The notes beneath the pieces are model-generated. The model ran no database searches. It saw only the letters and a program-made list of their open reading frames with translations, and was not told where the DNA came from. From Rhodospirillaceae bacterium BRH_c57 (GTDB lineage: Bacteria; Pseudomonadota; Alphaproteobacteria; Rhodospirillales; Rhodospirillaceae), in NCBI GenBank assembly GCA_000961745.1, contig LAEA01000083.1:1-50894 (forward strand): a DNA stretch of 50,894 bases. Reading direction: 5' to 3'. Shown in pieces: positions 15,456-25,905 of this stretch. Position 1 is the stretch's first letter; every line of letters starts with the position of its first letter. Made by a program: the position numbers and the translations under genes.

Positions 15456-18400
15456 ATGGCCGATCTGAAAGAGTCCCGGCACCTGAAAGCCCTCAAGGAC
15501 AAACTCCGTGAGATGTTCCAACTGGATCAGGCGGACCTGGACTTCGGCATCTATCGGATCATGAATCAGAAGCGGGACGAGATCGAACGCTTCCTGGACA
15601 AAGACCTGCTTCCCCAGGTCCGTGAGGCTTTGCAGGAATATCAGCCCGCCGATCTCGTGGAAATGCAGAGGAAGCTGGAGAAGGCCATTGAAGGGGCCAA
15701 GGCTGCGGGCATTGATCCGGAACAGGCACCAAGTGTCCGCCAGCTTCGGGCCGAACTCGAAGACAGCATCGACATCTCGAAGCTGGAGGAGGAGGTCTAC
15801 TCGCACCTCAGCACCTTCTTCTCCCGCTACTACCAGGGCGGCGACTTCCTGAGCTTGCGGCGGTACAAGGAAGGCGTCTACGCCCTCCCCTATGAGGGCG
15901 AGGAGGTCAAGCTCCACTGGGCGAACGCCGACCAGTACTACATCAAGTCCACCGAGGCGTTCCGCTCCTACGCCTTCAAGGTGCCGCAGACCATTCCGGC
16001 TGAGCCAGGAATGACCGGCTCCATCCGGGAGCGGCGTATCCGCTTTGATCTCGTCGCGGCGGGTACCGCACGAGACAACAACAAAGCCGCCAGTGGAAAG
16101 GAACGCCGCTTCACCCTTGACCAGGATATTCCCCTGGAGATGGACAGCGACGAACTGGTCATCCGGTTCCACTACCGACCAGATGATCAGAAACGGAAAC
16201 AAAAAGACCTGAACGCTGAAGCCGTTGAGGCTCTGCTTGCACTGCCCGATGGGGCTCCCGCCACAAGCAGCATCGGAGAGTGGGAATTCTGGCAGGAGGC
16301 CCTGTCGGCAAAAGTTCCGACGGAGGCTAACGCAAACCGCACGGTTCTGGAGAAGCACCTCACCACCTACACTGCCCGCAACAGCTTCGACTACTTCATC
16401 CACAAAGACCTCGGGGGGTTTCTCCGACGGGAACTAGATTTCTTCATCAAGAACGAGATCATGTTCCTGGACGATATCGAGAGTGACACTGCTCCTCGGG
16501 TCGAGCAGTACCTTTCCAAAATCAAGGTTCTGCGGAAAATCGCTCACAAGATCATTTCTTTTCTCGCCCACCTTGAAAATTTCCAAAAGAAACTTTGGCT
16601 GAAGAAAAAGTTTATACTTGAGGTGAACTGGCTGGTCACTCTGGACAAGGTCCCCGGAGAACTTTACGCCGAAGTGGCGGCGAACGACGCTCAGCGAGAA
16701 GAATGGGTTCGGCTGTTCAGCATCGACGAAATGAAGGGAGACCTCGCGGGTAGTGTAAAGTACAGTCATCCTCTAACAGTCAATTTTCTTATGGCCAATC
16801 CGTCACTAGTTTTGGATACGGCATTTTTCGGTGAGAATTTTGTGGATCGCCTTTTTTCACTTATTGAAGATGTTGATAATGAGACAGATGGCCTTCTTGT
16901 TCATGGAGAAAACTTCCATGGCTTGAGGCTGATAAAGGAAAGATATGCAGATTCTGTAGATTGCATATTCATTGACCCCCCCTACAACACCGGTCAGGAC
17001 GAATTTATCTACAAAGATAACTACCAAAGCTCTACTTGGCTTTCGATGATGGCGGACCGAATGGTTCTCGCCTCAAACGTTTTGAGTCCTTTTGGTGGAA
17101 TTGCAGCAACCATAGACGACAACGAGCAAGAAAAACTGAAGACAATAATGTCATATACGTTTGGTCGAGAAAACTTTTGTTCTCAGGTTGCCTGGGAAAA
17201 AAGATACACGAGAAGCAACAACACGGATGACTTCACATCTGTTTTAGATCACGTGCTGATATACGGTGGCGGTCCCGACTTCAATGTGAGCTTGTTCCCC
17301 CGAGATGAGGACGCAGACGCTCGATATATTAATCTTGATGACGATCCTCGAGGACCTTGGAAAGCAATTCCATTTACTAACCCGAGGGCCGCCTGGGAGA
17401 GGCCAAATCTATGCTATCCCATCATGAATCCGAATACAGGAAGATCTAAAGTTCCCGATGGAGAGGATAGGGCGTGGCGTAGTAGTTGGCATGTTTTTGA
17501 GGATCACCTGAATAACAATAGGGTATATTGGGGTAGGGATGGAACATCCGATGTTCCGAACATAAAGCGTTTTCTTTCGGAAGTCAGGTCCGGAATGACG
17601 CCAACAAACTTGTGGTCACACGAGTTTGCTGGGCACACAGACGCAGCAAAAAACGAAATTAAACAACTTTTTGGATTCGCTGCGTTCGACAACCCCAAGC
17701 CGACGACTTTGATCAAGCGTGCTGCTCAGGTAATAAGTGGACGACACGCTAATGCAACCGTCCTAGATTTTTTTGCAGGATCAGGAACCACTGGAGATGC
17801 AATTATAAAGTTAAATCAGGAAGATGGCGGGCGAAGAAAATATATCCTTATCGAGGCAGGCGATCATTTCGACACTCTGACACGTAGTCGGATTTCTAAA
17901 TCTGTATACTCCTCGTCTTGGAAAGACGGTAAGCCAAACCACCAATCTGGTACATCTCAGTTGATAAAATATATTCGCGTAGAATCGTATGAAGATGTTC
18001 TTGATAATTTGGATCTCGAGCGAAGTGATAGACAAAACAGGTTGCTTGGACATTCTGCTCAATTCCGTGAGGGTTACACGCTACGCTACATGATGGACGT
18101 AGAAGCCCATGAAAGCCTCCTCCCCACCAAGATCTTCAGACACCCCTTCGGACATGCTCTCTCGATTGTGCGAGATGATGAACGGAAGGCCGTCGCTGTC
18201 GATCTTGTAGAAACATTCAATTACCTCCTCGGCCTCCGCGTGAAGACACGGGAGCGGAAGCGTGGAGTGTTGGAGATCGTTGGCAAGAGCCCCGAGGGCG
18301 AGACGGTCCTCGTCCTGTGGCGTGACAACGACGAAGTGGACAACGACGCTTTGGACGACTGGTTCCAGAAGCAGGGCTACAATAGCCGTGACCTTGAGTT

Positions 18401-18524
18401 CGACCTGATTTATGTGAACGGGGACAACAATCTCGAAAACCTGCGTCGGACCGACGAGACCTGGAAGACCCGTCTCATCGAAGAGTACTTCCACAAGCTG
18501 ATGTTCGACGTTGAAGGGATGTAG
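15456..18524 (+). CDS. Type III-like adenine DNA methyltransferase (Mod)
   Basis: The 1022-residue protein has a long N-terminal region (about 1-430) of charged helices, then a beta-class N6-adenine methyltransferase core. The catalytic motif is DPPYNTG near 506-512 and the AdoMet motif is [11 protein letters not shown] near 772. The order DPPY before FxGxG is typical of type III Mod subunits. The stretch between should hold the target recognition domain. The ATG at 15456 is preferred to GTG at 15450 by spacing from GGAGA. From roughly 16750 to 18080 the DNA is plainly AT-richer than on either side. The stop lies 4 bases before the Res start, consistent with a Mod-Res complex. Confidence 0.9.
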   Translation: MADLKESRHLKALKDKLREMFQLDQADLDFGIYRIMNQKRDEIERFLDKDLLPQVREALQEYQPADLVEMQRKLEKAIEGAKAAGIDPEQAPSVRQLRAELEDSIDISKLEEEVYSHLSTFFSRYYQGGDFLSLRRYKEGVYALPYEGEEVKLHWANADQYYIKSTEAFRSYAFKVPQTIPAEPGMTGSIRERRIRFDLVAAGTARDNNKAASGKERRFTLDQDIPLEMDSDELVIRFHYRPDDQKRKQKDLNAEAVEALLALPDGAPATSSIGEWEFWQEALSAKVPTEANANRTVLEKHLTTYTARNSFDYFIHKDLGGFLRRELDFFIKNEIMFLDDIESDTAPRVEQYLSKIKVLRKIAHKIISFLAHLENFQKKLWLKKKFILEVNWLVTLDKVPGELYAEVAANDAQREEWVRLFSIDEMKGDLAGSVKYSHPLTVNFLMANPSLVLDTAFFGENFVDRLFSLIEDVDNETDGLLVHGENFHGLRLIKERYADSVDCIFIDPPYNTGQDEFIYKDNYQSSTWLSMMADRMVLASNVLSPFGGIAATIDDNEQEKLKTIMSYTFGRENFCSQVAWEKRYTRSNNTDDFTSVLDHVLIYGGGPDFNVSLFPRDEDADARYINLDDDPRGPWKAIPFTNPRAAWERPNLCYPIMNPNTGRSKVPDGEDRAWRSSWHVFEDHLNNNRVYWGRDGTSDVPNIKRFLSEVRSGMTPTNLWSHEFAGHTDAAKNEIKQLFGFAAFDNPKPTTLIKRAAQVISGRHANATVLDFFAGSGTTGDAIIKLNQEDGGRRKYILIEAGDHFDTLTRSRISKSVYSSSWKDGKPNHQSGTSQLIKYIRVESYEDVLDNLDLERSDRQNRLLGHSAQFREGYTLRYMMDVEAHESLLPTKIFRHPFGHALSIVRDDERKAVAVDLVETFNYLLGLRVKTRERKRGVLEIVGKSPEGETVLVLWRDNDEVDNDALDDWFQKQGYNSRDLEFDLIYVNGDNNLENLRRTDETWKTRLIEEYFHKLMFDVEGM

Positions 18525-18528
18525 GCCG

Positions 18529-21500
18529 ATGGCGGACATCCCCTTTTCCCACAAGCTCGTGCTCAACAGGTACATGCTCGGCCTGTTCGGTGCGGAGGCG
18601 TTTGAGCCGTTGGCGAACCGCCTGAAGGACGAAAGCCTGGAGGGGCGGAATGAGGAAGGCCTTTCACGGTTCCACCTGGAGATCGCGGCTGTCCTTCCGA
18701 AGGACAGCCCGATCACATCAGATGGTCTTCGTCAGTACGACGAAAACATCAGCCGCCACACGAACAGGATCAACCGGAAACGCTCGGATCGTATCGAGTG
18801 GAAGTACTTTCAGTACCTCGCTCTCCTGTTCGCGGAGGTGTACCTGGACGGCTATTTCCGGGACGCTGACGGTCTCCTCGACCGGCTGAACACTTTCCTC
18901 GACAATTTCAATGATGGGCTTCTGGAGCGAGGGACGAAGAAGGACCGCCTGCGACCCTTCACGAAGGATGGCCTCAGCAAGCTGGCGTTCTGGAACGCGA
19001 CGGGCTCGGGCAAGACGTTGCTGATGCACGTCAACATCCTCCAGTACCAACACTACCTGGGGAAGGCCGGGCGACGGCACGAACTCAACCGCGTGGTCGT
19101 CCTGACCCCGAATGAACGACTGACCGAGCAACACCTGCGAGAGTTTCATGTCGCGGGCATGCCCGCCGCCGTGTTCAACAAGGATCGCTCTGGCTCCACC
19201 AGCAGCCTCCTGACCGGTCAGATCATCGACGTGATCGACATGAACAAGCTGCGGGAAGAGGGAAAAAAGAAAACAGTTTCGGTAGACCAGTTCGAGACCA
19301 ACAACCTTGTGTTGATCGACGAAGGCCATCGGGGTGCTTCTGGGGACGTGTGGTCGGAGATGCGGCAGCGGCTGGCCAGAGACGGCTTCACGTTCGAGTA
19401 CTCGGCCACGCTGGGGCAGGCTGCGGCGGGGAGCAAAGACCTGACCGACGAGTATGCCAAAGCCATCCTCTTCGACTACTCATACCGGTTCTTCTATGCC
19501 GACGGGTTCGGCAAAGACTTCGCCATCCTGAACATCGACGATGAATCCGCTACAGCCAAGGGGCAGGAGCATCGTCGGCTCTACCTGACGGCGGGCCTTT
19601 TGAGCTACTATCAGCAACTACGGTTGTTCGAGGAACGGAAGGCTGACTACAAGGCATTCCTCATCGAAAAGCCGCTACTTATTTTCGTTGGTGGCAAAGT
19701 CACGGCCGTTCGCACAGTCAGCAAGCGGAAGGTGTCCGATGTCGTGGACATCCTCCTGTTCGTTGCCGAGTTCATCAAAGACAAGGCCCGCACGCTGGGT
19801 TACATCCAGACCCTGCTGAGCGGAAACACGGGGCTCCTGGACGCCAAGAACCACGACATATTCAGGGAGGCATTCCCGTTCCTACAGAAGAGCGGTCTAA
19901 CGCCTGAAGCCATCTTCACGGACATTCTGGCTCGCCTCTTCAACTCCACCACTGACGGTCTGCTCCACGTCGAATACCTTAAAGGCGGCGACGGGGAATT
20001 GGCCCTGAGGCTCGGCGACAATGAGCCTTTCGGCATCGTCAGCGTTGGCGATGCCAAAGGCGTTGCCGATCTATGCGAGCCCCATACCGCCTTGCAGGTC
20101 TCCGAGCGGGACTTTTCGGGCTCGTATTTCGGGGCCATCAGCAGTGAAGCCTCGCCGATCAACATCCTCATTGGCTCAAAGAAATTCACTGAGGGCTGGA
20201 ACAGCTATCGGGTCAGCACAATGGGCCTGATGCACATCGGAAAGTCCGAAGGCTCGGAGATCATCCAGTTGTTTGGTCGAGGGGTTCGCCTCAAGGGCTT
20301 TGGGAACTGCCTGAAGCGAAGCGGGGCCATCAACTGGGTCAACGGCGAAGACGGGCTGGAATGGGTACCCAAGGACAAGGACCTGCCGCTGCTCGAAACT
20401 CTGAACGTGTTCGGCGTCCAGTCCGACTATATGGCTCAGTTCAACGAGTTTCTTGAAGAAGAGGGAGTCCCGAGCCCGGACGAGATGGAGCGGTTCGAGA
20501 TTCCGGTGACCGTGAAGCTTCCGGCGACACCGCTGATCACCGTCCAGGTGCCCGGAGACATCAACTTCAAGAAGCAGACGAAGACGACGCTGGGCCTTCC
20601 CGAGGGTGATATGTCGGCGAAGCACAGAGTGGTCCTCGACTGGTACCCCCGCGTGCAGATCAAGGGCAGCAAGGGCGTCAAGTTTAGCCGACATACCGTT
20701 GCCCCCAACGAAGAGAAGCTCCAGGAAGGCCATCTCGCCTTCCTGGACTACGACCACATATACTTCGAGATTCAGCGGCTGAAGGCCGAGCGAAACTGGC
20801 ACAATCTGAACATCAACCGCGACACCATACGGGAACTTCTCGAAAACTCGGACTGGTATGTTCTCCAGATTCCGGCCGAGCAGATGGAGTTCTCGTCCTT
20901 CTCGCGGGTTCAGGAATGGCAGGAGATCGCAATCGCTTTGCTGAAGAAGTACTGCGACCGGTTCTACAAAGCGGAAAAGGCCGCGTTTGAGGCCCCACAT
21001 CGCGAGTACCGACGGCTTGACCCGACCGACCCAAACTTCTTCGAAACCTACAAGTTCGCCATTCACCAGGACGAGGACCTGATCATCCAGCGGATCAAGG
21101 CCCTCAAAGAAGAGGTTGAGAAGGGAACGTTCCGCGACTTCGACCTGGGCGGCATGGGCGAAAGCTTGGCCTTCGACCGCCATCTGTACCAGCCGCTCTT
21201 GCACCTCAAGAAGGGCGTTGATGCCAACCTCGTCAAGGTTTCGCCGGTCCATCTCAATGAAGGCGAGCGGGACTTTGTCGCGGACCTAACGGCTTATCAC
21301 GCGACCAATCCGGCCATTTTAGCTGAGCGAGAAGTTTACCTTCTGCGAAACCAGACCCGTGGTCGGGGTGTCGGCTTCTTCGAAGCAGGGAACTTCTATC
21401 CGGACTTTATTCTTTGGATCGTCGGCGGTCCCGTCCAGCACATCGTGTTCGTTGACCCTAAAGGCATCCTCCGCTGCGACGGCCTGGACGACCCGAAGAT

Positions 21501-21756
21501 CAAGTTCCATGAGACGATCAAGGACATCGAGGCTCACATGCGACGGGAAAGCATAGCCCTTGCCGACGAAGTCACGCTCGACTCCTTCATCGTCTCGAAC
21601 ACGGCCCTTTCCGATGTTCGCTGGTGGAAAGGAGGCACCGAAGTGACAGCAGCCGATTTCGCGAAACGGCACGTCCTGTTCCAGGATGAGTGCAAGGATA
21701 CGTACGTCGAGACGTTGTTCACAAAGGTTCTGGCATCGGATCCTTCTCTGGCCTGA
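18529..21756 (+). CDS. Type III-like restriction helicase-nuclease (Res)
   Basis: The 1075-residue protein has an SF2 helicase domain: Walker A in [13 protein letters not shown] near residue 163, and [12 protein letters not shown] near 265 as the DExH box. Lobe 2 has [20 protein letters not shown] near 580. The C-terminal region contains [12 protein letters not shown] followed by HIVFVDPKG near 970-985, a PD-(D/E)xK-type nuclease signature with Asp then D-x-K. Together these are the parts of a type III Res subunit, somewhat longer than average. ATG at 18529 is chosen over an in-frame TTG at 18511. Cleavage would be expected to depend on Mod for site recognition. Confidence 0.85.
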   Translation: MADIPFSHKLVLNRYMLGLFGAEAFEPLANRLKDESLEGRNEEGLSRFHLEIAAVLPKDSPITSDGLRQYDENISRHTNRINRKRSDRIEWKYFQYLALLFAEVYLDGYFRDADGLLDRLNTFLDNFNDGLLERGTKKDRLRPFTKDGLSKLAFWNATGSGKTLLMHVNILQYQHYLGKAGRRHELNRVVVLTPNERLTEQHLREFHVAGMPAAVFNKDRSGSTSSLLTGQIIDVIDMNKLREEGKKKTVSVDQFETNNLVLIDEGHRGASGDVWSEMRQRLARDGFTFEYSATLGQAAAGSKDLTDEYAKAILFDYSYRFFYADGFGKDFAILNIDDESATAKGQEHRRLYLTAGLLSYYQQLRLFEERKADYKAFLIEKPLLIFVGGKVTAVRTVSKRKVSDVVDILLFVAEFIKDKARTLGYIQTLLSGNTGLLDAKNHDIFREAFPFLQKSGLTPEAIFTDILARLFNSTTDGLLHVEYLKGGDGELALRLGDNEPFGIVSVGDAKGVADLCEPHTALQVSERDFSGSYFGAISSEASPINILIGSKKFTEGWNSYRVSTMGLMHIGKSEGSEIIQLFGRGVRLKGFGNCLKRSGAINWVNGEDGLEWVPKDKDLPLLETLNVFGVQSDYMAQFNEFLEEEGVPSPDEMERFEIPVTVKLPATPLITVQVPGDINFKKQTKTTLGLPEGDMSAKHRVVLDWYPRVQIKGSKGVKFSRHTVAPNEEKLQEGHLAFLDYDHIYFEIQRLKAERNWHNLNINRDTIRELLENSDWYVLQIPAEQMEFSSFSRVQEWQEIAIALLKKYCDRFYKAEKAAFEAPHREYRRLDPTDPNFFETYKFAIHQDEDLIIQRIKALKEEVEKGTFRDFDLGGMGESLAFDRHLYQPLLHLKKGVDANLVKVSPVHLNEGERDFVADLTAYHATNPAILAEREVYLLRNQTRGRGVGFFEAGNFYPDFILWIVGGPVQHIVFVDPKGILRCDGLDDPKIKFHETIKDIEAHMRRESIALADEVTLDSFIVSNTALSDVRWWKGGTEVTAADFAKRHVLFQDECKDTYVETLFTKVLASDPSLA

Positions 21757-21813
21757 TAAGGACCGGTGAAAGGCGACGAGGGCATCCCCATGAGGAGATG
21801 CCCTCGCCCACCA

Positions 21814-21993
21814 TCACTTGCTCGGCTTCTCCCGACGGACGCCCTTGAACTTGGTGTCGTCGGCCTTGCCGTCCATGATGCGTCCGGTATTGGTGTCTCG
21901 CTTGAACCACGTCCCATTGGGATGCTGGAACTGGGAGCGGTCCTTTACAGCACCATTACGATGACCGTCGCCGGTCGGAGGATTGGTTGCCAT
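21814..21993 (-). CDS. Small conserved hypothetical protein (GDGHRNGAVKDRSQ type)
   Basis: This 59-residue protein contains TGDGHRNGAVKDRSQF and TGRIMDGKAD, a pattern I recall from a widespread family of about 60-residue proteins found near accessory genes. No function is known to me. The start MATNPP is chosen because AAGGATC lies upstream and family members begin at a similar point. It lies on the opposite strand between Res and the XRE-ImmA gene. Confidence 0.7.
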   Translation of the reverse strand: MATNPPTGDGHRNGAVKDRSQFQHPNGTWFKRDTNTGRIMDGKADDTKFKGVRREKPSK

Positions 21994-22193
21994 GCTCTTG
22001 ATCCTTCTGTCATGGCTGGTCCGGTCTTCCAACGGTGGCGTGTTGCAGGTATTGTGCATTGTCTACTCACGACACCGCTTGACCGCCCCGGACCGTGGCG
22101 GTCGGCCGGCTCTTCGAGCGATGGAGGGTACCAGCCTCCATCGCTCGTTTTCGTTCAGACCAACGTCATGACCTTGACCTGACCGCCGACACT

Positions 22194-22228
22194 GTTTACA
22201 TGATACGGAAAAAGAACGGGATGTAAAC
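22194..22228. promoter_or_regulatory. Inverted-repeat operator upstream of the XRE-ImmA gene
   Basis: GTTTACAT (22194-22201) and ATGTAAAC (22221-22228) are exact reverse complements separated by 19 bases, ending 12 bases before the start codon. The position fits autorepression by the adjacent XRE protein. Confidence 0.75.
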
Positions 22229-22240
22229 GGGAGATCGGCC

Positions 22241-23320
22241 ATGTTCGGAGAGAGACTCCAGATCGCTCGCAAGCAGGCGGGCTTATCGCTCCGTGCCCTC
22301 TCGGACCGGCTTGATGGGGCTGTGTCCGCCCAGGCCATCGGCAAATACGAGCGGGGCGAGATGATGCCCTCCTCGGGCATTCTGATCCGGCTCACCAAGA
22401 CCCTGGGCGTAGGCCTGGACTTCTTTGCCGCACCTGTAGGGGCGAAGCTCCGAGAGGTCGATTTCCGCAAACACAGCGGGACCAACGTCCGCGAAAGGGC
22501 GATGGTCGAGACCGCCGTGCTCCAGCACGTCGAGAGATACCTCCTGATCGAGGAGATTATCGGTCTCGATAGCTCCCATTGGACCGAGCCCTTCCCCCGA
22601 GAGACCGTCGCTACTGTTGAAGAGGGCGAGGCTCTGGCTCACCGCGTCCGGGCAGAGTGGAACCTCGGCATCGACCCGATCCCCAACCTCACCGAGCTTC
22701 TAGAGGAAAAGGGCGTCAAGGTGCTGATGCTGCCTCTTCCTGACCGGGTTTCTGGTCTGACTTGCATGGTTGAGCGGCGAGCAGGCGACGCCGTACCGGT
22801 AATCGTGGTGAGCCGCAACCACCCCGTGGAGCGGCGGCGGCTCACCCTGGCTCATGAACTCGCTCACCGCGTCCTGAAGGCAGACAGCAAGATCGAGGAG
22901 AAGGCCGCTACCCGATTTGCCGGTGCTTTCCTCATGCCTGCGGAACACCTACTTGCTGAGATCGGCCCCAACCGTAGACGCTTCGGCTTCGCGGAACTCA
23001 TGGTGACCAAGCGGATGTACCGGGTGAGTGCCGCCGCTTTGGTCGTCCGCTGCCGCGACATCGGGATCATATCCTCCGACCAGATGACCCGCGTATTCAT
23101 GACCATCGGGCGAAGCTGGCGGCGGGAAGAGCCACGTCCTCTGGAAGGCCGGGATCAAGTCTTCGAATGCCCGAGACGATTTGAACGTCTTTGCTACCGA
23201 GCACTGGCGGAAGAGCTTGTCTCCGTGACCAAGGCAGCGGAACTCTTGGGCCGCCCCGTCACCGATGTTGAGGCTGCCATGGACGGGGACGCGGGCGATG
23301 ACTCGGATTGTCATCAGTGA
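22241..23320 (+). CDS. XRE regulator fused to an ImmA/IrrE-type metallopeptidase
   Basis: The 359-residue protein has an N-terminal XRE helix-turn-helix (about 5-60; LQIARKQAGLSLRALSDRL, then AIGKYERGEMMP). A COG2856-type metallopeptidase domain follows, with the zinc motif HELAH in RRLTLAHELAHRVL near residue 210 and KAATRFAGAFLMPAEHL downstream. Such fusions act as antitoxins or as stress-cleaved regulators that release a partner gene. GGGAG is well placed before the ATG. The gene overlaps the PIN-like gene by 23 bases and is preceded by a GTTTACAT dyad, the expected arrangement of an autoregulated TA-like pair. Confidence 0.9.
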   Translation: MFGERLQIARKQAGLSLRALSDRLDGAVSAQAIGKYERGEMMPSSGILIRLTKTLGVGLDFFAAPVGAKLREVDFRKHSGTNVRERAMVETAVLQHVERYLLIEEIIGLDSSHWTEPFPRETVATVEEGEALAHRVRAEWNLGIDPIPNLTELLEEKGVKVLMLPLPDRVSGLTCMVERRAGDAVPVIVVSRNHPVERRRLTLAHELAHRVLKADSKIEEKAATRFAGAFLMPAEHLLAEIGPNRRRFGFAELMVTKRMYRVSAAALVVRCRDIGIISSDQMTRVFMTIGRSWRREEPRPLEGRDQVFECPRRFERLCYRALAEELVSVTKAAELLGRPVTDVEAAMDGDAGDDSDCHQ

Positions 23321-23807
23321 CAGTTCGGTCCTGATGGACCTCGCCGTAGGGCGGCTGCTGGAGGCAGTGCTCAGGCTTCCTTACGAGTTCGTCATCCCAG
23401 ACGTGATGCTGGAGCAGGAACTCGTCGATCTCGATGGCTACGACCCGGCCATGCTCTGCGAGATGGGCTTCCAGGCTGGTGAACTGGCGAACCCCCAAGC
23501 GGCCTTCGACCTGTTTGCAGAGCACCGGAAGGAAGTCGGCATCAACGATTGCTTCGCCTTGGCGATGGCGGAGCAGACACATGGCATCCTCATGACCGGC
23601 GACCAAGGGCTCCGCCGAGTGTCCCGAAATCGCGGCGTCGAAGTTCGGGGCACGTTGTGGGTGACTTCTGAACTCGCGACCCAGGAGAACGTGGATGCGG
23701 CCGGCCTACTTGACGGGCTTGAACGGATCAAACAGCACCCGCGTACCCGACTGCCTCGGCAGGAACTGGACCGGCAGATAGCTGCATTGAGACAGCGAAA
23801 AGGCTGA
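23298..23807 (+). CDS. PIN-like nuclease domain protein, probable toxin partner
   Basis: The 169-residue protein starts MTRIVISDSSVLMDLAVG, with the first PIN acidic residue in ISDSSVL. EQELVDLDGY (second acidic pair), INDCFALAMAEQ (third) and LMTGDQGLR (fourth) follow in order. These are the four acidic positions of PIN ribonucleases, of the DUF3368-like kind. It starts inside the last codons of the XRE-ImmA gene, which implies translational coupling. XRE-ImmA/PIN pairs are known as addiction-like modules. It would cut RNA if active; the target cannot be told. Confidence 0.85.
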   Translation: MTRIVISDSSVLMDLAVGRLLEAVLRLPYEFVIPDVMLEQELVDLDGYDPAMLCEMGFQAGELANPQAAFDLFAEHRKEVGINDCFALAMAEQTHGILMTGDQGLRRVSRNRGVEVRGTLWVTSELATQENVDAAGLLDGLERIKQHPRTRLPRQELDRQIAALRQRKG

Positions 23808-23822
23808 GTTTGACCGCCTCCC

Positions 23823-24416
23823 TCACTTGCCGCCTCTCGGCCCCTTTCGCCGCGACGCCCGAATCCTGCTGAGCATGGCGTTCACGGCGTCCATGTCGAG
23901 GAACTGGGTGTCGAAGCTGACCTCGCCGTTCCAGGCCACAACGTCTTCGTGAGCTTCATGCTCGGGGTCATTGATCGCTTCAAGGAAATCGGCGTAGCCG
24001 GGAGGCCCACCGACATCCTCGGGTGGACATGCCCCCGACCACTCCAGGAGCACCGGATAATCCACGCCCTCTTCGGGGGCCAGGGTTCGCATGACCTGCA
24101 CGTCATGGGTCCAGTCATCGCCGAAATCGTAGATGTAGGTGAACGCGGTGACCCCGCGTTCGATCAGCTTTTCGAGCTTGATGTTGCGGTCGTCGTAGGT
24201 TCGAATTCCGAAGGAAATTGGGCCATCCAGGTCAGGCACACCGTAGGTCTTGTCGCCGACCTTGAAGTCATGGAGGTGCATGTCGTACCAGCCCATCACG
24301 GCCTGGATGACATCGTGAACACGACGCAGTGAATAACCCCCTGGTATCTGAACAAGTCGCGTCACCTGGGGTTCAACATCCCGCAGGGTGATTTTGAGTT
24401 CCACGATGTCGGTCAT
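23823..24416 (-). CDS. Plasmid pRiA4b ORF-3-like protein
   Basis: The 197-residue protein matches the pRiA4b ORF-3 family: ELKITLRDVEPQVTRLVQIP at the start, then LHDFKVGDKTYG, FTYIYDFGDDWTHDV near 92-106 and CPPEDVGGPPGY near 130. These motifs are highly characteristic. The family is widespread on alphaproteobacterial plasmids and islands and has no settled function. It converges on the PIN-like gene. A palindromic repeat element lies between its start and the MucR-like gene. Confidence 0.9.
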   Translation of the reverse strand: MTDIVELKITLRDVEPQVTRLVQIPGGYSLRRVHDVIQAVMGWYDMHLHDFKVGDKTYGVPDLDGPISFGIRTYDDRNIKLEKLIERGVTAFTYIYDFGDDWTHDVQVMRTLAPEEGVDYPVLLEWSGACPPEDVGGPPGYADFLEAINDPEHEAHEDVVAWNGEVSFDTQFLDMDAVNAMLSRIRASRRKGPRGGK

Positions 24417-24494
24417 CTCGTCATCACCCCAATATCAGCATATTTTCGTCGTCAATGACCCCATGTGTTGTTCGGGTCAGGGTGCTTTCCACGT

Positions 24495-24567
24495 CGCCAC
24501 TTCGTGGCTCCTCCGGGAAACTCGTTTTGTCACCAAAAGGCTATTCTTATAGGGGTTTCGGTGACAT
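24495..24567. repeat. Palindromic repeat element, intergenic copy
   Basis: This 73-bp segment is closely similar to 32394-32468. It contains a GCCAC/GTGGC hairpin at one end, and GTCACC and GGTGAC half-sites flanking about 20 bases at the other. CACCAAAAGGCTATT is identical in both copies. It lies about 20 bases downstream of the MucR-like gene. It looks like a small mobile palindromic element or structured RNA. Confidence 0.75.
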
Positions 24568-24587
24568 ATGTTCAGTCGCTCTGATCA

Positions 24588-24989
24588 TCAAATAATGGGG
24601 CGACGCCTTCTCGTCCCAAGGCCACTGGCCTTGGCGATACGGCTTCGGACCTCAGCGGAATCCCTGGCCACCATGGGATAATCTGCGGGTAGTCGCCACT
24701 TACCCCGGTACTCATGGTCGGTCAGCCCATGGGCTGACCTGAGATGGTTCCGAAGGGTTTTCAGCGTTACACCGCATTCCAGGCAGATGATCCTGTCATT
24801 GCTTATGGACCGCTTGATCGGAACGGCTGGTTGCAGCACTGGTGCAGGCTGGGGAACGATCTGGGCGACATCCTGAAGAGCGTTGGCCACCGTCTGGATC
24901 AAGATGGAAAGGTCGGTGCCAGCCACGTCATTCTGGGACAAGTATGACGTGACGACATCTGTGGTCATCTGGTGGATATCACGGCTCAC
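24588..24989 (-). CDS. MucR/Ros-type zinc-finger transcriptional regulator
   Basis: The 133-residue protein carries the Ros/MucR C2H2-like finger CLECGVTLKTLRNHLRSAHG at about 74-93, followed by LTDHEYRGKWRLPADYPMVA, the standard MucR context. The N-terminal half (YLSQNDVAGTDLSILI) is the usual oligomerisation segment. Family members in alphaproteobacteria bind AT-rich DNA and silence horizontally acquired genes. Here it may repress the island or recruit host silencing. The start is GTG with GGGGGA upstream. It stands alone as a minus-strand unit. Confidence 0.9.
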   Translation of the reverse strand: MSRDIHQMTTDVVTSYLSQNDVAGTDLSILIQTVANALQDVAQIVPQPAPVLQPAVPIKRSISNDRIICLECGVTLKTLRNHLRSAHGLTDHEYRGKWRLPADYPMVARDSAEVRSRIAKASGLGTRRRRPII

Positions 24990-25107
24990 TCGAATTCCCC
25001 CTGCTCCTGGTCACCCTGGCGTTCCAAGATGCCGGAACTGCCGACAACGATCATACTTTGTCGAGGAGACCGGTGAAATACTTTAGGGGGGGGAATGGTT
25101 GCTGAGT

Positions 25108-25905
25108 TCACGCAGCCTTGATTGCCGGGAGGGGCTGGTAGTTAGAAATCAGCAATTCTTCGCCTCGACGATTGCCGAAGCCGCTGTAGCGGAGGCTGAA
25201 CCGCTCGATGTGCCAGTGACCGAAGATGTCGCGGATGACAGGGGAATCGTTGATCGTCATGAGCCAGTTCCCCGGCTGCTCCCGCAGGATGGTGGCGAAG
25301 TCGTCGAAATCGGGTTCCCCCTGCCAGTAGAGGTCGTTGCCGATGCCCTGGTAGGGCGGATCAAGGAACGTGAAAGAATTGGCTCCGCAGCCGACCAGGG
25401 TTTCGCGGTAATCCACGTTGGTGATCCGCACACCCCGCAGGAGCGACGCCGCCCGGCCGAGCCGCATGATCTTCGTAACCGTTAGGGCCTTGCCCTGGAC
25501 GACCCGCTCCGCCGAGTAGTACCAGCGGGTCGTATTGCCCCGGCCGAGGACGAAGTGGAGGTAGAACCCGACGGCGACATCCAGGGCATCATCGCTCTCC
25601 AGGGCCTTCTCACCGAATTCGAAGAGGTCACGGCTGCCACCCTGGTGCTGGATGCACTGCCGGAGCAGCCGCTGGACCAGCTTCTCCGGCTGCTCTTGCA
25701 GCACCCGCCAGAAAGTGGCCACGCGGAGGTCGGCGTCGTTGAGCCAGCAGGACATGCCGGGATCGCGGCTCTTCATCGCGAGCAACATTGCGGCCCCTCC
25801 GGCGAAAGGTTCACGGTACTCATCGATCACCAGGGGGCGACGCCGCATGAGGTCGGCGGAAACACGGGCCTTGCCACCCGGATACGGGACAGGAACGTAG
25901 TTCAT
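25108..25905 (-). CDS. D12-class adenine DNA methyltransferase (Dam-like)
   Basis: The 265-residue protein has the D12/Dam-fold signature: PYPGGK at 7-12 (AdoMet motif), EYREPFAGGAAM near 32-43, LNDAD near 58 and the catalytic FLDPPYQG with D at residue 182. Dam-type enzymes methylate adenine at N6. No cognate nuclease is adjacent, so it is solitary. The ATG overlaps the stop of the upstream gene as ATGA and is preferred to an earlier in-frame codon at 25956. It aligns along its length with the first half of the upstream fusion gene, which indicates tandem duplication and divergence. Confidence 0.9.
   Translation of the reverse strand: MNYVPVPYPGGKARVSADLMRRRPLVIDEYREPFAGGAAMLLAMKSRDPGMSCWLNDADLRVATFWRVLQEQPEKLVQRLLRQCIQHQGGSRDLFEFGEKALESDDALDVAVGFYLHFVLGRGNTTRWYYSAERVVQGKALTVTKIMRLGRAASLLRGVRITNVDYRETLVGCGANSFTFLDPPYQGIGNDLYWQGEPDFDDFATILREQPGNWLMTINDSPVIRDIFGHWHIERFSLRYSGFGNRRGEELLISNYQPLPAIKAA

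Noticed and set aside
12460-21756. DISARM or BREX system
   Set aside because: No drmB/DUF1998-like, PglZ or BrxC-like gene is present. The Mod and Res pair fits type III R-M better.
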